NCBI RefSeq assembly: GCF_002272135.1
Contig: NZ_NPBF01000004.1
Coordinates: forward strand, 229,788-293,787
DNA from: Virgibacillus sp. 7505
GTDB taxonomy: Bacteria; Bacillota; Bacilli; Bacillales; Amphibacillaceae
Direction: 5' to 3'
DNA: 64,000 nt
Every line of letters starts with the position of its first letter. Position 1 is the stretch's first letter. Below the pieces are notes generated by a model, which had not been told where the DNA came from, searched no databases, and saw nothing but the letters and a program-made list of their open reading frames with translations. Shown here piece after piece: positions 43,760 to 52,719 of the stretch. Position numbers and translations under genes: made by a program.

Positions 43760-43788
43760 ACAAATTAATAGCATGTCCAGCACAATTT
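43760..43788 (-). promoter_or_regulatory. Candidate promoter of the NitT/TauT-type operon
   Basis: Minus strand TTGTGC, a 17-bp spacer and TGTAAT, roughly 60 bp upstream of the ATPase gene and downstream of the large hairpin. Positions are to within a few bases. Confidence 0.4.
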
Positions 43789-43811
43789 TCCTTATTTCCG
43801 CAAAAAGCACA

Positions 43812-43875
43812 AAAAAACAGCCTGCACAGTCGGATATGCCACGCAACATATCACCTGTACAAGCTGTAAGACAAG
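43812..43875 (-). terminator. Large two-tier hairpin with T tail in the gap 43703-44078
   Basis: Minus strand ACAGCTTGTACAG pairs over 13 bp (two G-U) with CTGTGCAGGCTGT, followed by seven T. Its loop contains a second hairpin, GATATG with CATATC. It reads as an intrinsic terminator or leader attenuator on the strand of the downstream operon. No known riboswitch core was recognised around it; the rest of the 376-bp gap shows nothing else I can support. Confidence 0.6.
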
Positions 43876-44049
43876 CCGAACAATGCATTCTGCTTGCAAA
43901 TGAGAGGGATTAACCGAGAACATGACGAATGTTGCCTATAGGTTACAGTTCGTTTGTTACCCGAAAATCTTACCCTTACTTTAGCATAGGGAATATAGGA
44001 TAACAGCAAACTTGTAAGAAAATATGACGCCCTTTTTACAAAGAAACAG

Positions 44050-44077
44050 CCAGTGCAAAAATGCACTGGCTGTACTT
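44050..44077 (-). terminator. Intrinsic terminator of the amino acid ABC operon
   Basis: Minus strand ACAGCCAGTGCA and TGCACTGGCTGT pair around TTTT, followed by TTCTTTG, directly after the ATPase stop codon. Confidence 0.82.
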
Positions 44078-44078
44078 G

Positions 44079-44801
44079 TCATAAAACTTTACTCAAGAAA
44101 GCTTTTGTCCGTTCTTCCTTCGGATTATTGAAAATTTCCTCCGGTTTCGCTTCCTCTACGATATAACCGCCATCCATGAACAGCACCCGATCACCTACTT
44201 CGCGCGCAAAGCCCATTTCATGCGTTACAACTATCATGGTCATGCCTTCATTCGCAAGCTGCTTCATAACTTCGAGCACCTCACCGACCATCTCTGGATC
44301 AAGTGCAGATGTTGGTTCATCGAACAGCATCACCTTCGGTTCCATGCATAAAGCACGAGCAATTGCGACACGCTGTTTCTGTCCGCCTGAAAGCGATTCG
44401 GGATATACGCCTGCTTTGTCCTCCAGACCAACTTTACGAAGCAGTGCAAGAGCCTTTTCTTCCGCATCTTTCTTTTTCCATTTGCGGACAACCATCGGAG
44501 AAAGCATGATGTTCTCCAGTACTGTCTTATGAGGGAACAGATTGAACTGCTGGAATACCATGCCGACATCTGTACGCACTTTATTAATGTTTACTTTTCT
44601 CTGGGAGATATCTGTTCCTTCTATATAAACATGACCACCCGTAATATCCTCGATCCGGTTGAGGCACCGAATGAAAGTGGACTTGCCGGAACCTGAAGGG
44701 CCGATAACGACGACCACTTCCTTTTCCTCTATTTCGACGTTAATGTCCCGCAGCACCTCGAGATCGCCGAACGACTTTTTTAGGTTTTTTACGCTGATCA
44801 T
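44079..44801 (-). CDS. Polar amino acid ABC transporter ATP-binding protein (GlnQ-like)
   Basis: A 240-residue ATPase: [17 protein letters not shown], Walker [20 protein letters not shown] near 35, [20 protein letters not shown], signature [19 protein letters not shown] and Walker [16 protein letters not shown], then [20 protein letters not shown], all typical of the PAAT family. ATG 44801 gives standard length and acceptable spacing from GGAAG; an in-frame ATG at 44810 is too close to it. The start lies inside the permease gene, overlapping it by about 62 bp. Confidence 0.9.
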   Translation of the reverse strand: MISVKNLKKSFGDLEVLRDINVEIEEKEVVVVIGPSGSGKSTFIRCLNRIEDITGGHVYIEGTDISQRKVNINKVRTDVGMVFQQFNLFPHKTVLENIMLSPMVVRKWKKKDAEEKALALLRKVGLEDKAGVYPESLSGGQKQRVAIARALCMEPKVMLFDEPTSALDPEMVGEVLEVMKQLANEGMTMIVVTHEMGFAREVGDRVLFMDGGYIVEEAKPEEIFNNPKEERTKAFLSKVL

Positions 44802-45453
44802 CTGTCGCATACTTCCTTTCTAAAAAGCTCTGTACATATGATAATACTAAACAAACGACGAAATATAAAACGGCAACAGCCAAATACGGCTCCCAAATTC
44901 GGGAAGTCGCGCCTACCGCTACTCTGCCCCAGTAAAACAGTTCCGGTGCAGCAATGACGGCTCCAAGTGAGGAATCCTTCACCAACACAATAAATTCATT
45001 ACCAAGCGGCGGAATCATCCGTTTGAATGCCTGCGGCAGCACGACATGCCGCAGTACTTGCGCATGGTTCATACCGAGACTGTATGCAGCCTCCCGCTGC
45101 CCCTTATCGATTGAGTTGATACCAGCACGGAAGATTTCTGCAATATAAGCTGCAGAATTCAAAGCCAAAGCAACGATCAATGATATAAGCGGCTCCGGCG
45201 GCTTAATGAAAATCGGCATCACCGCAAAGTGGATCAAAAAGATCTGCACTAACAGCGGGGTGCCTCTGAAAATATTCACATACCAAATGAACGGCAGCCT
45301 GAGGATCGGATTGTTCAAGCTTTTTCCCATTCCGATCACTAATCCGATTAAAGCCCCAATGAGGAACCCTATCAAAGACGCCAGGATTGTATAACCTAAT
45401 CCTCTCATGAAGAAAGGCAAATATTCACTAATAATTTCCCATCTAAAATCCAT
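44740..45453 (-). CDS. Polar amino acid ABC transporter permease (GlnP-like)
   Basis: A 237-residue permease of the HisM/GlnP type: [20 protein letters not shown] near 20, [19 protein letters not shown] near 60, [29 protein letters not shown] near 102-130 (the EAA loop). The C-terminal ~25 residues ([17 protein letters not shown]) are basic and encoded over the start of the ATPase gene. ATG 45453 follows GAGGTGAG. It is separated from the binding-protein gene by a strong stem-loop. Confidence 0.9.
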   Translation of the reverse strand: MDFRWEIISEYLPFFMRGLGYTILASLIGFLIGALIGLVIGMGKSLNNPILRLPFIWYVNIFRGTPLLVQIFLIHFAVMPIFIKPPEPLISLIVALALNSAAYIAEIFRAGINSIDKGQREAAYSLGMNHAQVLRHVVLPQAFKRMIPPLGNEFIVLVKDSSLGAVIAAPELFYWGRVAVGATSRIWEPYLAVAVLYFVVCLVLSYVQSFLERKYATDDQRKKPKKVVRRSRGAAGH

Positions 45454-45491
45454 TTCTCTCACCTCAGTATAGCTGATAAATCAACACATAA

Positions 45492-45525
45492 ATATAGCGT
45501 AACGGTAATTATCGTTACGCTATAT
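45492..45525 (-). terminator. Intercistronic stem-loop between binding protein and permease
   Basis: A perfect 13-bp inverted repeat (45492-45504 with 45513-45525) with an 8-nt loop but only a weak T tail. It probably attenuates or stabilises the upstream message so that the binding protein is made in excess, which is a common arrangement. Confidence 0.65.
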
Positions 45526-45533
45526 GATTCTTC

Positions 45534-46340
45534 TTATGGCTGTGCGCTTTCCAGACCTTCAATATCTGGTGTACCTTCGAACCATTCCTGATAAATCTCT
45601 TCATACGTTCCGTTTTCCATGATCGTGTGAATAGCTTCATCTATTTGTTCTTTATATTCACTGTCCTTCGGAAGCAGCATACCGTAGTATTCCTGTTCAA
45701 AGTTCTCATCGTCTTCAACTAAAGTAAGATTGGCATCAGGATTATTTTTCACATAATGCTGAGCTACAGCGATATCGGTAACAACAGCCTCTACATCACC
45801 GTTTTGCAAAGCCATCATAGTTGCTGCAGATGAATCGTACTTAGAAAGATCACTGCTGTTCTCTCCAACAAGTTTCTGTGCAGCTTCATCACCAGTCGTA
45901 CCGTTCTGTACGCCGATCTTCATCCCTTGCAGATCTTCGGCTGATTGAATATCTGTTCCTTCTGGTACAGCGATAACTTGCGTTGCCTCGAAGTAAGGTG
46001 CTGAGAAGTCATACGTTTCTTTTCTTTCATCCGTTATTGTGATACCAGCCATTCCAGCTTGCAGCGTTTCATCCTCTACTCCGACAAGCATCGGATCCCA
46101 GCCAGTGTTTTCGTATTCATAATCGAGACCTGCTTCTTTCATGACAGCATCTAGCAAATCTGCATCAAATCCAACAATTTTATCACCTTCCATGGATTCG
46201 AAAGGAGCGAAGGTCGCTTCTGTTCCGATAGTGAGTTTCTCTTCACCAGAACCACTTGATTCGTTATTGGATATACACGCACTTAAGAATAAAACACTAA
46301 AAAGTCCCGCTGCTGCCATGAGCTTCTTTACTGATTTCAT
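45534..46340 (-). CDS. Polar amino acid ABC transporter substrate-binding lipoprotein (GlnH-like)
   Basis: A 268-residue lipoprotein: signal MKSVKKLMAAAGLFSVLFLSA-C (Cys22), then the SBP family 3 fold, with LTIGTEATFAPFES near 36, IVGFDADLLDAVMKEAGL near 55, AGMAGITITDERKETYDFSAPYF near 95 and MKIGVQNGTTGDEAAQ near 142. The Arg in ITDERKE binds the ligand carboxylate. The precise amino acid is unknown. RBS AAAAGGGAG. First gene of the binding protein-permease-ATPase operon. Confidence 0.92.
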   Translation of the reverse strand: MKSVKKLMAAAGLFSVLFLSACISNNESSGSGEEKLTIGTEATFAPFESMEGDKIVGFDADLLDAVMKEAGLDYEYENTGWDPMLVGVEDETLQAGMAGITITDERKETYDFSAPYFEATQVIAVPEGTDIQSAEDLQGMKIGVQNGTTGDEAAQKLVGENSSDLSKYDSSAATMMALQNGDVEAVVTDIAVAQHYVKNNPDANLTLVEDDENFEQEYYGMLLPKDSEYKEQIDEAIHTIMENGTYEEIYQEWFEGTPDIEGLESAQP

Positions 46341-46552
46341 AGTTGATCTCCCTTTTCTATCTATATTTTAAACTTGCAATAAAATCTATAATTATTCATT
46401 TCCGGTGCATTTATTTTACATAACATCCTATGCCTTGTAAATATAAAAATAGAACAAATCATTACTTTTCGACTATTTACGCGGTTTAAATTGTCAGTAT
46501 ATTGAGATTTTATGTTACAGTACACGTATACCATAGGAAAGCAGGGGAATAT

Positions 46553-47797
46553 ATGACATCAACCAGCAAAGTATTCGCAAAGGAGTTTGAGCAGCTTTTA
46601 GATCTTCAGCAAGTACGTGACGCCCTCTATTTTCTCAAGCAGGATAATGAACAGACGACAAAGGATCAAATAGAAGTGACAGAAGTGGAAGCACCTCCCT
46701 TCAAAGAGGAAGGCCGCGCAGCCTTCTTCAAAGAGAAACTGGAAGATTTTGGCTTGGAGGACTTGAAAACAGATGACGAAGGAAATGTATATGGCATACG
46801 AAAAGGCAGCGGTAAAGGACCTACGGTTGTCATCGCAGCCCATTTGGACACCGTCTTCCCTGCTGGAACAAATGTGAAAGCAAAAATTGAAAATGGAATC
46901 GTCTATGCTCCCGGAATCGGGGATGATGGACGCGGCTTGGCAGTTTTACTGACTTTACTGCGTACTTTGGAAGAAAATAAGATTGAAACGGAAGGAGATA
47001 TCGTTTTCCTTGCTGATGTCGGAGAAGAAGGTCTGGGAGACTTGCGCGGAATGAAAGCATATTTCCGGGATAATACATATGTGGATGGCTTCATTTCTGT
47101 GGAACCAGGTTCACCTGGCGACTTAATTTATTGCGGTGTCGGCAGCAAACGCTACAATGTAACCTTCAAAGGAAAAGGCGGACACAGCTTTGGGGACTTT
47201 GGTACTTCAAGTGCCATTCATGCAGCTGGACGCGCTATCGCTGCGTTAGCAGATCTGACCGTTCCAAATGATCCGAAGACAACATACAACGTCGGCACGA
47301 TTCATGGTGGTACATCCATCAACACCATCGCACAACACGCAGGATTCCAGCTGGATTTACGTTCTGTATCCAGCGACGCTCTTGCAGAGTTGGAAGCCAA
47401 CGCACTAGCTATCATTGAAGAAGCGGCACAGGCAGAAGGCGAAGCACGAAAGCAGCCGGGCAGCATCTCCGTTACGACAGAGCTTGTAGGAGACAGACCT
47501 GCTGGCAGCCAGCCAGAAGATGCACCGATTCGTCACATTGCACTACAGGCGGCTGAAGTTCTTGGTATTGAAGTAGAACGGGAGGAACCGCTTAGTACCG
47601 ATGCAAATGTTCCTATCAGCCTGGGTATTCCAGCCCTAACACTAGGCGGCGGCGGTAACAGCGGCGGACACCATACACTGGAGGAGTTCTTCGATCCGAC
47701 GGATGCCTTCTATGGGCCGCAGCGAATTCTGCTTGCCCTGCTTGGAATGGTAGGCATTAAGGATGCGACCGCTCCAATGCTTCCTATCCGAAACTAA
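46553..47797 (+). CDS. M20 family metallopeptidase (peptidase T-like)
   Basis: A 414-residue M20 enzyme: AAHLDTVFPAG (first metal His/Asp) near 98, APGIGDDGRGLAVLLTLL (bridging Asp) near 121, ADVGEEGLGDLRG (catalytic Glu pair) near 155, GFISVEPGSPGD (Glu/Asp) and C-terminal NSGGHHTLEEFF (His) near 375; the lid domain carries FKGKGGHSFGDFG. It hydrolyses di/tripeptides or aminoacyl conjugates with two zinc ions. ATG 46553 with GCAGGGG is chosen; a longer frame begins at 46502 without a ribosome binding site. A 19-bp terminator follows. Confidence 0.9.
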   Translation: MTSTSKVFAKEFEQLLDLQQVRDALYFLKQDNEQTTKDQIEVTEVEAPPFKEEGRAAFFKEKLEDFGLEDLKTDDEGNVYGIRKGSGKGPTVVIAAHLDTVFPAGTNVKAKIENGIVYAPGIGDDGRGLAVLLTLLRTLEENKIETEGDIVFLADVGEEGLGDLRGMKAYFRDNTYVDGFISVEPGSPGDLIYCGVGSKRYNVTFKGKGGHSFGDFGTSSAIHAAGRAIAALADLTVPNDPKTTYNVGTIHGGTSINTIAQHAGFQLDLRSVSSDALAELEANALAIIEEAAQAEGEARKQPGSISVTTELVGDRPAGSQPEDAPIRHIALQAAEVLGIEVEREEPLSTDANVPISLGIPALTLGGGGNSGGHHTLEEFFDPTDAFYGPQRILLALLGMVGIKDATAPMLPIRN

Positions 47798-47837
47798 AAA
47801 ATGAGCAAGAGCCGCTACCGGCTCTTGCTCATTTTTT
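47796..47837. terminator. Bidirectional intrinsic terminator
   Basis: A perfect 19-bp stem (47796-47814 with 47819-47837) and CTAC loop between the M20 peptidase and the YneR-like gene. Confidence 0.93.
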
Positions 47838-48134
47838 TCAATTATGCGGAGGATATTCATATTGGATATCATCCCATTTACGAGAATACTTAACGCTCAA
47901 GTCTACCCCTTCAAAATACCATGCATCTGAACGTTCGACGAAGAATGTTATACCCTGTACTTCCTCACTTGTAATTGGATCATTTGGCTGTTCCGCGGAA
48001 ATACCAAGTGAAAATCCTTCTTTAATGCCGCCCATCCCGCCATAGCGAACATAAAACCGCACAGCACTGCCAGGTTCAAGGTCCATTTCTTGAACAAACC
48101 AGTTTGATGCGGGCTTTGTAATGGAGATCTGCAT
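47838..48134 (-). CDS. HesB/IscA-fold protein (YneR-like)
   Basis: A 98-residue protein resembling B. subtilis YneR: WFVQEMDLEPGSAVRFYVRYGG, GFSLGISAEQPNDP and ITFFVERSDAWYFEG give the HesB-like beta fold. The cysteines that bind iron-sulfur clusters in IscA are absent, so a direct cluster role is unlikely. ATG 48134 follows AAGGGGTG; the longer frame to 48155 overlaps that site. Confidence 0.82.
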   Translation of the reverse strand: MQISITKPASNWFVQEMDLEPGSAVRFYVRYGGMGGIKEGFSLGISAEQPNDPITSEEVQGITFFVERSDAWYFEGVDLSVKYSRKWDDIQYEYPPHN

Positions 48135-48319
48135 AATTTCACCCCTTCTATACAACTATAACAAATAGTGACAAAGTGTACCTCATTCGACAAAAATCAA
48201 ACGAAAACATTGATAATTATTAATAAAAAGTTTACAATCTCTAGAGGATAGTTTACAAAAAATTATCATTATATGTTCCCAGGAACAACCCTATTCAAAC
48301 ACCATTCGGAGGTTTTGTA

Positions 48320-48937
48320 ATGTTCAAGAAGAAACAAGACAAATTCTCTTTGCTTTTAGCTGATATAGCAAAGAATATTGATGAGACTGCTGACTTTTTT
48401 GTTACGTATAAAGTGAAAGATGCAGCAACTTTATCCGAGTTTTCCAATAAATTGAAGGAATACGAGACAAAGGGTGATCAGCTTGTACATACGATCATCA
48501 AGGAATTGAATCATGCCTTCATTACACCAATCGAACGCGAAGATATCCTTCAGCTGACGAACAGCCTGGATGACGTACTTGATGGAATAGAAGAATTTTC
48601 TGGAATGATGGACACTTATGGTATCTATTCTTCTGATAGCTTCATCGACCAGTTTACAGAAGAAATCCGTTCTTGTGCAAAGGAAATCTTGATTACAATC
48701 GATTTGCTTTCACACAACAAACTGAAAGAAATACAAGAACATGCAATCAAAATCAAGGAGCACGAGCAAAACTGCGACACGATCTTCCGTAAATCCTTGA
48801 AACAGCTCTTCCAGAACGAAAAAGATCCAATCAAGGTGATTCAGTACAAAGAGTTGTACTACATCCTTGAAGAAATCGCCGACAGCTGTCAGTCTGTTGC
48901 GAACAATCTTGAAACAATCATCATGAAGAATTCGTGA
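48320..48937 (+). CDS. DUF47 family Pit accessory protein (YkaA-like)
   Basis: A 205-residue all-helical PhoU-like protein (MFKKKQDKFSLLLADIAKN, LKEYETKGDQLVHTIIKELN, FITPIEREDILQLTNSLDDVLDGIEEF). The EKGD and D-x-x-D acidic patches are those that bind metals in PhoU. It is encoded 10 bp before the Pit transporter and probably modulates it. RBS GGAGGTTTTGTA. The 164-bp region upstream has two TTTACA elements 21 bp apart (48231, 48252) and a TGATAATTATTAATA segment. Confidence 0.9.
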   Translation: MFKKKQDKFSLLLADIAKNIDETADFFVTYKVKDAATLSEFSNKLKEYETKGDQLVHTIIKELNHAFITPIEREDILQLTNSLDDVLDGIEEFSGMMDTYGIYSSDSFIDQFTEEIRSCAKEILITIDLLSHNKLKEIQEHAIKIKEHEQNCDTIFRKSLKQLFQNEKDPIKVIQYKELYYILEEIADSCQSVANNLETIIMKNS

Positions 48938-48947
48938 GGCGTAAACA

Positions 48948-49946
48948 ATGGATGTTTTATTAGTACTAACCATCTTAACCGTCATTTTCGCCCTTGCCTT
49001 TGACTTCATCAATGGTTTTCATGATACGGCTAATGCTATTGCAACATCTGTATCAACTAAAGCATTGAAACCAAGACACGCTATCATTTTGGCAGCAGTC
49101 ATGAACTTTGTTGGAGCCATGACTTTTACTGGAGTGGCAAAGACAATTACAAGCGATATTGCTAATCCGAATGACATCGTCAACGGATCTGTCGTTATCC
49201 TAGCTGCACTGATTGCAGGTATTGCATGGAACTTAATTACGTGGTACTACGGTATCCCGAGCAGTTCTTCCCATGCCATCATCGGTTCTCTTGCAGGAGC
49301 AGTTATAGCATCAAGTGGATTTGCAATTCTCAATGTAGAGGGATTTTTGAAGATCCTGCAAGCGTTGATCATTTCCCCGATTTTGGCTTTTGTTGTAGGT
49401 TTTATTCTATATAACATCATCAAGCTGATCTTCCGGGAAAAGAACTTGCCGAAAACTAACAAGAATTTCCGTCGCGTACAGATCTTGACTGCAGCGCTGC
49501 AATCATTTACCCATGGTACAAACGATGCCCAAAAAGCAATGGGGATCATCACAATGGCATTGATCACAGCAGGCCTGCACACAACATCTGATATTCCATT
49601 TTGGGTACAAGTTGCCTGTGCGACTGCAATGGGACTTGGTACTTCAGTAGGTGGATGGAAAATCATCAAAACTGTCGGCGGTAAAATCATGAAGATTCGT
49701 CCAGTGAACGGTGTTGCAGCTGATTTGACTGGAGCGTTCATTATTTTTGGTGCCACATATATTCACTTACCGGTAAGTACGACACATGTTATTTCCTCCT
49801 CTATCATGGGGGTTGGTGCAGCTCACCGACGCAAAGGTGTTAACTGGGGTACTGCCAAGCGCATGGTCATCACGTGGTTCATTACCTTACCGATCACTGC
49901 TACCCTAGGTGGCTTGATCTATTACATCTTAAATATTTTCTTCTAA
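48948..49946 (+). CDS. pit: Inorganic phosphate transporter, PiT family
   Basis: A 332-residue membrane protein with the duplicated PiT signature: DFINGFHDTANAIATSVST near residues 20-38 and SFTHGTNDAQKAMGIITMAL near 187, and GIPSSSSHAIIGSLAGA and LPVSTTHVISSSIMGVGA as the paired second repeats. It imports phosphate (with H+ or Na+). It is co-transcribed with the DUF47 gene and ends at a terminator shared with metI. Confidence 0.94.
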   Translation: MDVLLVLTILTVIFALAFDFINGFHDTANAIATSVSTKALKPRHAIILAAVMNFVGAMTFTGVAKTITSDIANPNDIVNGSVVILAALIAGIAWNLITWYYGIPSSSSHAIIGSLAGAVIASSGFAILNVEGFLKILQALIISPILAFVVGFILYNIIKLIFREKNLPKTNKNFRRVQILTAALQSFTHGTNDAQKAMGIITMALITAGLHTTSDIPFWVQVACATAMGLGTSVGGWKIIKTVGGKIMKIRPVNGVAADLTGAFIIFGATYIHLPVSTTHVISSSIMGVGAAHRRKGVNWGTAKRMVITWFITLPITATLGGLIYYILNIFF

Positions 49947-49954
49947 TATATAGT

Positions 49955-49987
49955 AAAGCACGCTTGGAATTAACCAAGCGTGCTTTT
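49955..49987. terminator. Bidirectional intrinsic terminator
   Basis: AAAGCACGCTTGG pairs over 13 bp with CCAAGCGTGCTTT around AATTAA, between convergent pit and metI. Confidence 0.88.
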
Positions 49988-49988
49988 C

Positions 49989-50651
49989 TTAGTCTTTTCG
50001 CAATCGTCTTGCCAACACATTCCCGAATGTCTGCATTGCTTGTACAAGTATGATCAGGATGATGATAACGACATACATAACGACAGGCTCGAAGCGCAAA
50101 TGCCCATATTGATATGCCAAATCTCCAAGGCCGCCAGCACCGACTAAACCAGCCATTGCTGTGGCTCCGATCAATCCGATTGTTGCGATTGTTAAACCTA
50201 GAATCATCGTAGAACGTGCTTCCCTGATGATTACACTCCAGATTATTTTACTAGTCGATATCCCCATCGATTCATATGCCTCGATAACACCTTTATTCAC
50301 TTCCAGTAGCGCAGACTCCATTAAACGCGCAATATAAGGAGCTGTATAGACAACAAGCGGAAGGATAACGCCTTCTACGCCAATTGTGGTTCCGACTAAA
50401 GCTCTTGTCAGAGGTAAAAGCAGGAATAAAAGGATGATAAAGGGAATGGATCTGATTACGTTTATAATCGTATTCACGATTGAATAAAATACTCGATTCT
50501 CTGCTTGGCCGCCTTTTCTTGTCATGACCAGCAAAATACCCAGCGGCAGTCCGATCACGATTGAAATAGCTAGCGAAATACCAGTCATCAGCAGCGTTTG
50601 CCAAAACGCCTCGGTGATGTCTGCACCCCATTCTGTCCAGAACTCAATCAT
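49989..50651 (-). CDS. metI: Methionine ABC transporter permease MetI
   Basis: A 220-residue permease with about five helices: FWQTLLMTGISLAISIVIGLPLGILLV near 14-40, SIPFIILLFLLLPLTRALVGTTIG and the coupling loop VIEAYESMGISTSKIIWSVIIREARS near 125-150. The first four bases of its gene overlap the metN stop (ATGA). Last gene of metN-metI within metQ-metN-metI order on this strand. Confidence 0.95.
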   Translation of the reverse strand: MIEFWTEWGADITEAFWQTLLMTGISLAISIVIGLPLGILLVMTRKGGQAENRVFYSIVNTIINVIRSIPFIILLFLLLPLTRALVGTTIGVEGVILPLVVYTAPYIARLMESALLEVNKGVIEAYESMGISTSKIIWSVIIREARSTMILGLTIATIGLIGATAMAGLVGAGGLGDLAYQYGHLRFEPVVMYVVIIILIILVQAMQTFGNVLARRLRKD

Positions 50652-51661
50652 GACGCCACCTCCTCAACCGTTACTTGCTGCGACTCCAAGTAAGAAATTG
50701 CCTTCTCCACTTCTGCTGGATCTCCTTGCAAATGGATAAGCAATTTACCAACGGAGCTGGCTTTCAGCTGATCAATTCCCCCTGCCAGTATACTTGGAAC
50801 AACATCAAATTTCTTTGTGATGGCCGCAAGGAATGGCTCATTGGAAGCTTCCCCGATAAACGTCAGTGAAACGAGACGCCCTGTAGCAGAAAGTCCTTTT
50901 TTCACGCTCTCCGGTACTTGGAAATTCGCATCATCAAAGACAAATTTCCGGGTCTGCGGATGTTTCGGTTTAGTAAAGACATCGATAACAGCCCCTTCTT
51001 CCACCAGCTCTCCATGGTGCATAACACCGACACGATCACAAATACGCTGGATGACATCCAGCTCGTGTGTAATCAGGAAGATGGTGATGCCAAGCTCCTT
51101 ATTCACTCGGAGCAGCAGTTCAAGGATGGAAGACGTCGTATTCGGATCCAAAGCACTTGTGGCCTCATCACTTAGCAGCACTTCCGGCTCTTGAGCAAGT
51201 GCTCGTGCGATAGCCACTCGCTGCTTCTGACCACCAGATAATTGAGCCGGATATACATTCTTCTTTTCTTCCAGACCTACAATTTTCAGATACTTATCAA
51301 CGCGTTCCTTGATTTCATACTTCGGCACCTTACTCAGCTTGAGTGGTCTAGCGACGTTTTCGTATACTGTTGCAGTCGTCAGCAGATTAAAATGCTGGAA
51401 AATCATACCGATTTTCCCTCTTGCTTTACGAAGCTGCCACTTCTTAAGCTTCGTGAGGTCTACACCGTCGATGAATACTTCGCCCTCAGTTGGACGCTCC
51501 AGTAAATTGGCACAGCGGATCAGGGTACTTTTCCCTGCTCCGCTGAATCCGATGACGCCATAGATTTCACCTTTATTGATATTCAAGGAGACGTTTTTCA
51601 GCGCCTCCACTTTTTTCTTGCCAGTGGTAAAGGTCTTCGATACATTTTTTAGTTCAATCAT
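50648..51661 (-). CDS. metN: Methionine ABC transporter ATP-binding protein MetN
   Basis: A 337-residue ATPase: Walker A GFSGAGKSTLIRCAN near 38, signature [17 protein letters not shown] near 140, Walker B VLLSDEATSALDPNTTS, FLITHELDVIQRICDR, followed by a C-terminal regulatory (NIL/ACT-like) domain of about 90 residues (RLVSLTFIGEASNEPFLA, ILAGGIDQLKASSVGKL) that binds methionine for transinhibition. RBS AAGGGGGAAGC. Confidence 0.96.
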   Translation of the reverse strand: MIELKNVSKTFTTGKKKVEALKNVSLNINKGEIYGVIGFSGAGKSTLIRCANLLERPTEGEVFIDGVDLTKLKKWQLRKARGKIGMIFQHFNLLTTATVYENVARPLKLSKVPKYEIKERVDKYLKIVGLEEKKNVYPAQLSGGQKQRVAIARALAQEPEVLLSDEATSALDPNTTSSILELLLRVNKELGITIFLITHELDVIQRICDRVGVMHHGELVEEGAVIDVFTKPKHPQTRKFVFDDANFQVPESVKKGLSATGRLVSLTFIGEASNEPFLAAITKKFDVVPSILAGGIDQLKASSVGKLLIHLQGDPAEVEKAISYLESQQVTVEEVAS

Positions 51662-51673
51662 ACTGCTTCCCCC

Positions 51674-52483
51674 TTACCAGCTTGGAACAACGGATCCTTG
51701 GAATTCATCTTCCACAAACTGTTTTACTTCATCAGATTGGTAGATTTCTTGAAGCTTCTTGACGACCTCATCTTCCGTGTTCGCTGATCTTACAACAAAA
51801 TAGTTGGACCAAGGATTGTTTTCTGATTCCTCTGCAAAGATTGCATCATCATTGATATTCAAGTCAGCACCCATCGCAAAGTTCGTGTTGATTGCCGCTG
51901 CTGCTACTTCTGGAAGCTGGGCTGGAAGCTGGGAAGCATCCAATTCAACGATTTCCAGGTTCAGTGGATTTTCTACGACATCTTTTGCCGTGGCAGAGTT
52001 TTCTGCTTCCGGATCAACTTTCAATACTCCTGCTGCCTCAAAGAGCTTCAACGCACGATATTCGTTGGCTGGATCATTCGGTACAGCGATCTTGTCGCCT
52101 TCCTTCAATTCGGAAATATCCGAAATCTTATCTGTATAAATACCCATTGGGAACGTCAGCGTCTTAAATACCTCTTTCAATTCATAACCTTGGTTCTTTA
52201 CTTGGTCTTCTAGGAAAGGAAGTGTCTGATAGCTGTTCGCATCAAGGCTTCCATCATCCAACGCACTGTTTGGTGTGTTGTAATCATTGAATGTTTTGAT
52301 TTCGACATCGATACCTTCATCTGCTGCTAATTCTTTTACTTTTTCCATTACTTGCTCATGCGGTCCGCCGCTGACACCGACCAATATTTTGTCATTTGCC
52401 AGTGCAGCAGATTTGTCATTGCCACATGCCGCTAAGAATAATGCTAATAATCCGATAAGTCCAAAGCTTAAGATTTTTTTCAT
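51674..52483 (-). CDS. metQ: Methionine ABC transporter substrate-binding lipoprotein MetQ
   Basis: A 269-residue lipoprotein: signal MKKILSFGLIGLLALFLAA-C (Cys20), then NLPA-type motifs VGVSGGPHEQVMEKVKELA near 35, FNDYNTPNSALDDGSLDANSYQTLPFLE split near 65 and 73, and DASQLPAQLPEVAAAAIN near 177. It binds L- or D-methionine for MetNI. RBS AAGGGGAGAGC. It is preceded by a SAM-I riboswitch with terminator, and its order metQ-metN-metI differs from the metNIQ order of B. subtilis. Confidence 0.95.
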   Translation of the reverse strand: MKKILSFGLIGLLALFLAACGNDKSAALANDKILVGVSGGPHEQVMEKVKELAADEGIDVEIKTFNDYNTPNSALDDGSLDANSYQTLPFLEDQVKNQGYELKEVFKTLTFPMGIYTDKISDISELKEGDKIAVPNDPANEYRALKLFEAAGVLKVDPEAENSATAKDVVENPLNLEIVELDASQLPAQLPEVAAAAINTNFAMGADLNINDDAIFAEESENNPWSNYFVVRSANTEDEVVKKLQEIYQSDEVKQFVEDEFQGSVVPSW

Positions 52484-52522
52484 GTTGCTCTCCCCTTTTT
52501 CTTCGCTGTTATCAACTACAAT

Positions 52523-52555
52523 AAAAAAAGCGCCTCTCTAGATTAAGAGAGGCGC
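52523..52555 (-). terminator. Riboswitch expression-platform terminator of the met operon
   Basis: Minus strand GCGCCTCTCT and AGAGAGGCGC form a 10-bp stem with a 6-nt loop followed by seven T, between aptamer and metQ. Confidence 0.9.
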
Positions 52556-52574
52556 ATGGTATCCGTATGCACTC

Positions 52575-52688
52575 ATTCTCTTATCTCTCAGTACAGCTGT
52601 TCGCCGTCTGCAGGAATTAGCACCTAGATCATCGATCTGGTTGCCGGGCTTCATAGGACCTGTTCCTCCGCCGCTCTTGATAAGAATT
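52575..52688 (-). ncRNA. SAM-I (S-box) riboswitch of metQ-metN-metI
   Basis: On the minus strand: P1 5' arm ATTCTTAT, then GCGGCGGAGGAACAGG, CCTATGAAGCCCGGC followed by AACC, AGGTGCTAATTCCTGC and P1 3' arm ATAAGAGAAT. These are the conserved core blocks of the SAM-I class, which terminates transcription when SAM is abundant. Confidence 0.94.
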
Positions 52689-52719
52689 TCATTATACATT
52701 TGTTGTTGATCTGTTTGTT

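Noticed and set aside
43851..44066. 71-residue minus-strand ORF in the gap upstream of the NitT/TauT-type operon
   Set aside because: It overlaps two terminator hairpins and has no ribosome binding site.
48211..48225. TGATAATTATTAATA, Fur-like, upstream of the DUF47/pit operon
   Set aside because: Two mismatches in the key outer half-site within AT-rich DNA and no iron-related gene; judged likely chance.
48231..48257. Two TTTACA elements upstream of the DUF47/pit operon as PhoP sites
   Set aside because: They are 21 bp apart with no good element in between, so they lack the 11-bp phasing expected; noted only in the gene entry.
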